The position numbers and the translations under genes were made by a program. This document shows, in pieces, positions 57,203 through 64,000 of a stretch of 64,000 nucleotides of DNA; the first letter of the stretch is position 1; each line of letters begins with the position of its first letter. The notes beneath the pieces were generated by a model. It was given only the letters and a program-made list of their open reading frames with translations, made no database searches and was not told where the DNA came from. The stretch spans positions 7,812,001 to 7,876,000 of the forward strand of contig NC_079885.1 in assembly GCF_029227915.1 (NCBI RefSeq), read 5' to 3'. This DNA comes from Hydractinia symbiolongicarpus. Its lineage: Eukaryota > Cnidaria > Hydrozoa > Anthoathecata > Hydractiniidae.

Positions 57203-59256
57203 CAGTACTGTGAAAAGGTTTGTTAACATCGTGTTCGTGTAACGAGCGTGGTGCACACGAACCACGATAAAATCGTGGTCTTCGTGTATAACAAATATTC
57301 AAACATTCTATCGTGGCCACCACGCTAATATAATTATCTCCACGAAGGATCGTGTGTCCCACGATCTTTTTCGCGAGCTCCACGATTTATATAGATTTAA
57401 TTTTTTTTCTTTTCAAAAGCGTCGGTAATTTGTTTTATTGAGTTTAACGAACGGACGCAATTAAATGTTTTGTACGAAATGTTATTTTGTAAAGAAAAGT
57501 TAAATTTGTCTGACCATAATTTAATTTCAGTTTTTAAAACTTTAATAACGCCTGTCTCAAACACATCTCATTGTTTTGCCGATATTTTTTTGCCAAAAGA
57601 ACTCTGTTCAAGAAAACGTTGAACTGAAAATATATGCAAAATATTTAACAGTCATTAAATTAAAGTAGATTTTAAAAGCGTATTTGGTCATCGAGTTTTT
57701 CTTTCTTTTATGTCTTATCTATTTTGCCGATGTATCTTTCTCTAATTTTGTCGGCGTCTTTAAAAGTCAGCTGAGCAATTAGTTTCTCTTTGAAAAAAAA
57801 AGTTAAATATGGATGCTCTGTTTGGCGAAACCATTTATACAATTTACAAATCAAGACATGGTGCTTCCAAAATATTTCAGACAGCGAATAATAAATCTTA
57901 AACAAAAGAGAATGACCTATACGCAGATTAGCAAAATTATTGAAGAGGAAGATGGCAAAAAGATTTCACGGCAAACAATATCAAAAATTGTTCGAAGATT
58001 TAATGAAACGAAATCGCTAGACTTAATAAAAATTAGTTTATAAGAACATGCTCAGCCTAAAATCCCGCGCAATATGAGTCTAAAATTCATGAAAGAAATA
58101 TTATTTTCAAACATTTTTGTCTATTTTATTTGTACAGAAAATGCTTCGAAACTTCACATCATTAATAATTAATTTTCAATAACAGAAGCCACGTGGACTT
58201 TTTATGAACGTAAAACCTGATGCAGGTATTTTGTTGTTATAAAAAAATAGTTCATAAGAACGTGATCAGCAGTTCAATGCGACTTTATTTCTGAATCTAT
58301 TATTTTACTTTTTACGTACAGATTTTTAATAGTATAATTTTAACAATCTATTTAAAAATTTTAATATTTTGGAAGAAAACAAATAAGGAAATTTAAGGCT
58401 GAGAAAGGGTTACGAAAAAACTCTTATAAAAAACTTTAAAAAAATCAACTCGCCCCCAGGGTTGAAGCCCTGGCGTGGAAAAAGAAAGTGTAAAAAAAAT
58501 ACTAACCTCGCTCTTTTAAAAAAAATGTATAATAACCAGAAATCGCCAGATAATATTAGACCTGTTTCACCAAGTAATAAAGCGTTAGCGACAGTAAGGT
58601 ATATATGTTTAAAAACCGTAAGAACAAGTATCTTGACTTTCATATTTTTTGAAGCGCAACCATGGGAAAAGAAGTGGATATTCTGCGTAAAAACGTCCGT
58701 ATTGTTATAAGAACATATAGTCGTATAAATTTTTTTTCATTTGACCTCAAAATTTAAATTCATGAAATAAAGTCGCTTGATTGTATATACCATGCTTGTG
58801 ACGATGAGTAACACTAAAATGAAACAACCTTTATAACATTTATTTAGAACAGAGATGCGTTTTTAAAAAAAAAATAGAAATAAATTTGTGAAAGAATTAT
58901 TTAAAATTTTACAGTTTTATTTAATACCCTATGGACGGCGCTTGATTCACGAAGGATTAAAATCTTTTATATAGCTAGCCTTATAACAACGAATTAAAAC
59001 AAAAAAATGTTAATTTATTTTTTTGCCGTCGGTTTTTAATTTAATTGATAAACTAATACGGTCTTTGTTGTTTTACAATAGAAGTTATCTATCGTGGAAG
59101 CCACGATGTAATATTTAATTTTCGTTCGTGTAGTCCACGAAACATGATCGTGAGGTCCACGATTTTTAAAAAAATACGTATCGTGGGCTATCGTGGTTCG
59201 TGCGTAACATGAAATAAACACGAACCACGATGTTAACAAACCTTTTCACAGTACTG
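57203..59256 (+). mobile_element. Mariner/Tc1-type transposon with complex subterminal repeats, 2.05 kb
   Basis: The ends CAGTACTGTGAAAAGG...CCTTTTCACAGTACTG are inverted for at least 30 bases, continuing TTTGTTAACATCGTG. TA flanks both sides (57201-57202 and 59257-59258). The first and last 200 bases are packed with CCACGAT/ATCGTGG hairpins. One ORF (57813-58043) codes a mariner-like DNA-binding domain, but no DDE/D core was found. Three internal copies of ATAAGAACATGCTC-like words lie at 58041, 58250 and 58708. Confidence 0.78.
57813..58043 (+). CDS. Mariner/Tc1-like transposase N-terminal HTH, 76 aa, truncated
   Basis: Residues about 24-68 (FRQRIINLKQKRMTYTQISK ... SRQTISKIVRRFNETKSL) follow the Tc1/mariner paired-like HTH: a first helix with IINL, YTQISKI, then SRQTISKIVRRF as recognition helix. 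The frame stops right after this domain. The catalytic part is lost or in another frame that I did not find, so the element probably depends on a transposase in trans. Confidence 0.6.
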   Translation: MLCLAKPFIQFTNQDMVLPKYFRQRIINLKQKRMTYTQISKIIEEEDGKKISRQTISKIVRRFNETKSLDLIKISL

Positions 59257-59735
59257 TAGATAGCTTAGCAGCTAGCTAACAGATGTGTGTCATTTATGCA
59301 TGTGCTAAATTAAAGGTGTTATACTAGTTTTATGCAAGGAAAGTTTGCAAGGGAGCTGAAATTGTGTGCAAAATGTTTTTGTCATTCTAGCAATCTCTAG
59401 GCTAGCAGCTAGCTACACAATGTTTGTTTCTTGAGAAAAAAAAGATGGGGGCTTATCAATTTCAGTGCAAAATGTTTGGCACACTTTGTAGCTATAGATG
59501 AAATACCGTGCGACATAATTTGTTTACTTTAAAATCTAGATTGTTGCTAAAATGCAAAAAACGTTGATGCAAAAACTACGAACCCACAACTACTGCCATG
59601 GACGCCATTTTACCTAACCTCAATGAACCATATTGTCGAAATTTGTACTATATTGATCCTTGTAATACAAAATAACACTGCGATTGGAATTAGTTTACGC
59701 ATAACATCGTGCCCAAGACATTTTGCCTTTTTTAA

Positions 59736-59770
59736 TAGCCGAATTCTTGGTCGCGCCAAGAATTCGGCTA
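59736..59770. repeat. Perfect 15-bp-stem hairpin
   Basis: Stem TAGCCGAATTCTTGG with a TCGCG loop, followed within 10 bases by a second, 6-bp stem. Possibly the core of a small foldback repeat that continues to CTTGGACGAGGAC. Confidence 0.7.
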
Positions 59771-60033
59771 ATAACTTTGCCCCATAACTTTGGGGCAGGA
59801 AACCTTGGACGAGGACAGTTTTGCACTGCGTCAGCGTTTTAAAGTTTAATTAGGCGCATTATTTGCGATTAGTTTTTTTATAAAAAAAAATATTAAGTTT
59901 TAGGAGATTTTATCTAAAGGAAGATTATGTGCTTTATTTGTTTTACTTTGTCACAGTAACAACAAAAATCCGTCTCGGGTGGTGTAATAGTAGCGAAGGC
60001 GAATTTTTACTTACGTTATTTTTGCCTCGGAAC

Positions 60034-60130
60034 CAAACTCGTCCCCAGTGCCTTTTGTCTCTTTTTTTTTACTGAACGGCGAGCCGTTCAGTAAAAAAAA
60101 AAGAGACTAAAGGCACTGGGGACGAGTTTG
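60034..60130. mobile_element. Near-perfect palindromic MITE with 9-bp target duplication
   Basis: The whole 97 bp is one hairpin: the left arm starts CAAACTCGTCCCCAG and the right arm ends CTGGGGACGAGTTTG. The arms differ by about two changes. CCTCGGAAC occurs on both sides (60025-60033 and 60131-60139), a 9-bp duplication typical of Mutator-like elements. The clean duplication and arms mean the insertion is recent. Confidence 0.85.
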
Positions 60131-60394
60131 CCTCGGAACAGATCGATCTGTTACACGGCAATAATGGAGATTGAAGGTAATAAATTTTCGTTACAACTTT
60201 TCGAGAGGCAAAAAGGCATGTGTAAATGGAAATTCGGCTTTATTAAATTCGTTCTCTCTTATTCACTCACCCTCTTGTACCCAGATAAAAAAGGCAAAAA
60301 TGCCTGGGAACGAGGATGTCCTTTATTCCGATGCGTACAGGGTTATAACGCTAAGTTAGCGAGCCACAAATGTGTGGACAAAACCAAAACAAAA

Positions 60395-60517
60395 ATGGCT
60401 GCCTTGCGGATAGGGCTCAGACAAATTATTGTCTGCACTCGTAGTTTTACAAAAGTTCCTACACGTTCTATATTTATAAGTAACTTACATAAAGAGAAGG
60501 TTACGCATACAGGACAG
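60395..60517 (+). CDS. NDUFS6: NDUFS6, first exon (mitochondrial complex I 13 kDa subunit)
   Basis: NDUFS6 is a zinc-binding accessory subunit of respiratory complex I in the matrix arm. The exon codes 41 residues: an Arg/Thr/Ser-rich, acid-free start fit for a mitochondrial targeting peptide (MAALRIGLRQIIVCTRSF), then HKEKVTHTGQ, the conserved EKVTHTGQ of the family just after the presequence. It ends in phase 0 at CAG|GTATG (60518). The Kozak context (AAAAATGG) is good. The next exons (DDYRRxRF and the C-x-H-x-C-x-C zinc site) were not found in the window. The intron holds a SINE and most of an ISL2EU transposon and likely runs past 64000. A different gene with the same start is possible but less likely. 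Confidence 0.78.
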
Positions 60518-60594
60518 GTATGTTTGTTCTTTGCCATTATTAATAAAAAAATTCTGAACTGTTTTGCATTAATGCACTGTTATGAAGAAGGGAG

Positions 60595-60950
60595 ACAGAT
60601 AGATAGATAGATGTGCATATTTTACATGGCTAGCCTCACAAATATCGAGGGATATACCCTGTCTATTATTTCCAGGAGGGGCCATGGCGTAGATGGAGAG
60701 TCCTAGAGTATTTAATGCTCATTTTGAGCTACGCAGACCCAATTAGAGCCCGCGGCTCTACTAGACAACTCCCGGCAACATCCAACGGCCCACACAGTGT
60801 GCCATCTTCCCAATTTCCCTCACATGGCTTGGGTTAACCCGGGGCTATGGTAACATTCACTCGCCCATGTTGAATTGCCGTCAAGAGGAATCGAACCCCG
60901 GTCTCCCGCACAGAGTACGAGAGCCATAACCACTAATCTACGGCGCCAGA
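60595..60950 (-). mobile_element. tRNA-derived SINE, about 355 bp, full length
   Basis: The head on the minus strand is GGCGCCGTAGATTAGTGGTT (A box) through GGGGTTCGATTCCTC (B box) with a partly pairing acceptor (GCCGT/ACGGC). The body carries CATGTGAGGGAAATTGGG and CCCGCGGGCTC-type words, and the tail is (ATCT)n at 60595-60612. No coding capacity. It lies in the first intron of NDUFS6. Confidence 0.82.
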
Positions 60951-61077
60951 CAAAGCATATTTTGTAGTGTTGATGATGGTCCCTTACTTACCCACCACTA
61001 CTACTGTGCTTCACTTTAAAGTGATGGCCATGTGAATGCTAAGATTCATGCAGACTAGTTTAAAATGACATAGCAAT

Positions 61078-61144
61078 AATCATCAAGAGCGGTGTTTAAT
61101 GGTTGTGGTGACCATAAAAATGATAAACAACGCTCTTCTTGATG
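61078..61144. repeat. Foldback hairpin CATCAAGAGCG...CGCTCTTCTTGATG
   Basis: Arms of about 18 bases, with a three-base bulge, surround ATGGTTGTGGTGACCAT, itself a small stem. The structure could fold as a single hairpin of about 65 nt. Confidence 0.6.
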
Positions 61145-61937
61145 GCGCTGCTGGATATATAGCTAGCTAGCTATCTCTAACAAAAAAGACAAGAGTAGAC
61201 GCATACCCCAGACAAATAACCTGGAGTATGTGGTTTGCTTTTCTGTTTACAGTGTAAGTTTAAAATTAGCAATGCCCCCTTACCCAGGGGACATTATATT
61301 TTGTTCTGTGACTGCTCCCAGGGCCTGTCTGGGTACAATTTTACTTGACCACATCAGCATAATAATTTATGATATATAATTAAATAACCAAATAAAAAAA
61401 ATTGAGGGTCGTACTGGAGGACATTAAACCTTGCCATGTAGCTTGCATGTTTTTTAAAAAAGCAAAATATGAGTATATATTATTAGCGTTGAATTTTCTC
61501 TGAACTCTAAAAATTTAGAAAAATTATATACTAAACTTATTGCTAGCTATATTTTTATTTTAAACTGTCTAGCGTATATATATACATCCTTATTATCTGA
61601 TTATCTGAACAAACAGCTTTAACAAAGATCTGGCAATTCCACTTGCTACATAACTTTGTCGTTTAGATTATATATAGACGGGTTTTCCAATATTCGGTCC
61701 TATGCTTTTACGCAAACTGGCAGGCAGAACATAAGCAAATATGGCACACAACTTTATGAATTCCTGCATGTTTCTCAATGCCTTGTACTTCCACTGAGGC
61801 CTGTTGAATGATAGAAAGCGAAAACAACCTAAAACATTTTTAAAGCGCTGAAAAAAGAAAAATTTTAATTACGGAACCGAAAATTGCTGCCAAGCGACGT
61901 TGTTTATTTCCGCTTCTTAAAAAAGCATGTGGAGAAG

Positions 61938-63303
61938 ATGGCGAGCGAGTATTATGAAAACTTAGACAATGAAAACAAAAAATATTTGATAAAAACTTAC
62001 ATTGAAAGATGGAAGTAAATTACCCAATCCATGTTTTTTACAAACTTGGGACTGTGATGTTTTAAACCTTCCAAACATGGGATGGGGAGATATGGAGCAC
62101 TATTTAATACACTCTCCCAAGCAATTTACTCAAGAGTCTTTGAAAGCGTACAAATCTTTAGAGGCCTATGATTTTTTATTTGTGGGCACGTACAAGATGT
62201 CTACCACCACATTATCAGTGATCCAGATTTCTGTTTCATAAAATCAGAGGTGGGTGGAATAAAGTATTTCAATTCGTTTATGAGACATTCTCTAAGAAAC
62301 TAAAGTTTAGGTTAATAATGGGTACTGCCAAGTCAAAGACAGGGACAAATGCAAAAATTATGCAATTGTTGGGTTGCACAAAACAGGATGGATTCTCACT
62401 AGCAACTGTACATGCAGTGCAGGGTAAGAAAAATAAAATAGATTATTTAAACTATATAAATATATTTTATTAGCTATTTACAAACTTGTTATTTAGACTT
62501 GGTTCTGCTTGCAGTCATGTTGCTGCCCTTTTATTTAAACTACAAGCATGTGTTCATTTGAAACTCATTAAAATTGCTTGCGCTAGCACATTGTGTTGGT
62601 GGAAGAAATCAAGACGCTAAGCTTAACCAACTTAATTAAAAAATATCATATTCAAAAGACGTAGAAAAACGATTGTTTACCTAAAATAAACAAGAAAACA
62701 TAGTCAAATGTTACAGCTGCTATGATCCAACCTTACATGATGGTCATGAAAAACAAAAATTCACAAAATTGTTTCAAGTTGCACCAAAGGCAGCAATTTT
62801 AAATATTACAAGGAATATATACAATCAACATATGAGCATCAGCTAAAAAACCTATGTAAAATAATAAAAAAGCAAAAATTATCGGATAAATGGAACGTAC
62901 ATATAGAAGTGGGGGAATCACAGCATCCATATCTAAAATGGCTTATTCTAAAAAATTAGAAGCATCATCTAGAACTTTTATTCAGACTGTCATGCAATAT
63001 TGTGACCCTGTAAAGGTGGCCGCCACTACATACGGCACTAAAATGGAAAATGCAGCCAGGAGAACGTATTTCAATTTGATGAACAAACATCACATTGACT
63101 TTCAAGTATTAGAAACAGGATTATATATTGATCCAAATAAAGAACGTTTCGACCACATTTTCCACCTATGATTGCATGTGACAGACCTGGCTGCAAAATA
63201 GAATGGTTTCATTTTTCTTGTGTCAATTTAAAGCGCACTCCTCAAAACATTAAATGGTTCTGCCCAGATTGTACAAAGCTAAAAACTAATTCACAACACT
63301 AGG
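61938..63303 (+). pseudogene. ISL2EU-type accessory gene: SWIM finger, YqaJ nuclease-like domain, PHD finger
   Basis: From ATG 61938 a short N-terminus runs into a frameshift at about 62000, then a block with LPNPCFLQTWDC and LKAYKSLEAYDF typical of the family. Next come GYCQVKDRDKC and a SWIM zinc finger split by an intron: NCTCSAG (62410-62424) and SACSHVAALLF (62509-62540), order CxC...CxH. After a stop comes ITASISKMAYSKK ... TYGTKMENAARRTYF ... GLYIDP, the YqaJ/lambda-exonuclease-like core (62890-63171), and after another shift a PHD finger [16 protein letters not shown] ... WFCPDC (63172-63285). Several frame breaks suggest inactivity, though introns could explain some. ISL2EU transposons carry such a YqaJ gene next to their transposase gene. 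Confidence 0.72.
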
Positions 63304-63373
63304 ATTAGCATTTATTAATGCACAAACAACTACCATAATATCATCTAAAAGATCAACTTGTGATATAGAAATC

Positions 63374-63900
63374 TTAGTGTTTAAAATGTTGTATTTTCTC
63401 AATCGGCCAATAACTCTTTCCATATGAATTCTTTGCCAGCATTCTTGATGTATTTACTTCCTTTACAGATAATTGCTTTTTCCCTTTTGTAAAGGCAGAG
63501 ATTTTTAGTGTAGCACCTCTAGTAGCTAATTCATGATCAATGGTAAATCCTCTATCAGCTAGAATTAAATCTCCACTTTGTCTAAAAAACCACAATTGTT
63601 TGTGATTTCTTTATCTGACACACGACCTCCCCATCCACTTGATAAGAAACTCAACACTGGCTGGTGTAATATCAATAAAATACTTTATTGTATTGTTTTT
63701 TTTATAGGTTGACCAGGTTTGAGCCCTTACATTCAAATTTAAGGGGCGCTCGATAAATATTTCTGTGCAATCAATAATGCATATACAATTTTTGAACTTC
63801 TTAAAACAATTTGGTAAATTTTTTCTCACCACATCACATTCCCACCAAACTTTAAAGGACATTAACTCATTTGTCAACTTTGGTAGCCAATATCAAACAA
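63374..63900 (-). pseudogene. ISL2EU/Harbinger-related DDE transposase, C-terminal half, frameshifted
   Basis: Frames on the minus strand give CIIDCTEIFIERP with the first catalytic Asp (about 63765), [16 protein letters not shown] with the second Asp (about 63570), and RIHMERVIGRL with the Glu (about 63420) in a different frame. This is the DDE_Tnp_4 triad of Harbinger-type transposases. The two halves are separated by frame changes at about 63610 and 63450. The N-terminal half lies beyond the window end. It converges with the SWIM/YqaJ gene, the normal two-gene layout of ISL2EU elements. Confidence 0.75.
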
Positions 63901-64000
63901 TTTTTAATATAATAACAGGCTTGACACCAAATCGATATGCAATATCTTTATTAAAAATCCCAAGTTTAAGTTTCATTAGGACAATCAGGAGACTATCCTC

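Larger units (their letters stand above)
59257..60394. other. Intergenic DNA with hairpins
   Basis: Left of NDUFS6. Two hairpins stand close together: TAGCCGAATTCTTGG-TCGCG-CCAAGAATTCGGCTA (59736-59770) and TGCCCC-ATAACTTT-GGGGCA (59778-59797). A palindromic MITE lies at 60034-60130. A further foldback-family right end, CCTGGGAACGAGG, lies at 60303. The NDUFS6 promoter must be within this stretch. Confidence 0.5.

Noticed and set aside
60128-60610. Long plus-strand frame of 160 codons covering NDUFS6 exon 1 in another register
   Set aside because: The NDUFS6 frame from ATG 60395 contains a family motif and a donor; the longer frame has no support before it and reads through the donor.
1-64000. 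Bacterial features such as operons, CRISPR arrays or riboswitches
   Set aside because: The window is eukaryotic: spliced genes, SINE, Helitrons. No regularly spaced repeat array of the CRISPR kind was seen.

Overview
This is AT-rich nuclear DNA from an animal, with genes made of exons and introns, GT-AG splice sites, long intergenic spaces and many mobile elements. The mix of gene families (a Maf-type bZIP factor, MPHOSPH6, CNOT11, NDUFS6, an LRR protein, a GPP34-domain protein) and of transposons (Ginger-like, ISL2EU, pogo/Tigger, mariner-like, Helitron, tRNA-SINE, LINE) fits a marine invertebrate. My best guess is a cnidarian, possibly a hydrozoan. That is inference, not proof.

Layout. 1-1600: an integrase-type element (minus strand), then three short Helitrons joined head to tail. 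4319-5761: a secreted leucine-rich-repeat protein gene (minus). 8627-9696: a pogo/Tigger element. 9820-12115: an element with hAT-like ends that carries an OTU-like fragment. 12116-25320: a gene-poor stretch with microsatellites and small foldback repeats. 25321-26109: a Maf-family bZIP gene (minus). 26815-30365: a bounded Ginger-like DNA transposon with a 4-bp target duplication. 34171-36563: MPHOSPH6 (plus), with LINE remains upstream. 37386-38153: an intronless GPP34-domain gene (plus). 41701-45695: a two-exon coiled-coil gene (plus), followed by a broken copy of its last exon at about 47941-48521. 50327-56978: CNOT11 in seven exons (minus). 57203-59256: a mariner-like element. 60395-60517: first exon of NDUFS6 (plus). 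60595-60950: a SINE. 61938-64000: most of an ISL2EU-type transposon with a SWIM/YqaJ/PHD gene facing a DDE transposase gene.

The cellular genes do not form a pathway. They cover RNA decay (CNOT11), rRNA processing with the exosome (MPHOSPH6), respiratory complex I (NDUFS6), Golgi-type membrane function (GPP34), transcription (Maf) and an extracellular protein (LRR). One shared trait is worth testing: four genes have a strong 3' splice site 0-19 nt before the start codon with no obvious partner exon, and an internal MPHOSPH6 ATG lies 3 nt after a fifth. Spliced-leader trans-splicing or short 5' UTR exons would explain this. Reading was by eye; exon joins were checked by reading frame, and family names come from motif recognition, not searches.
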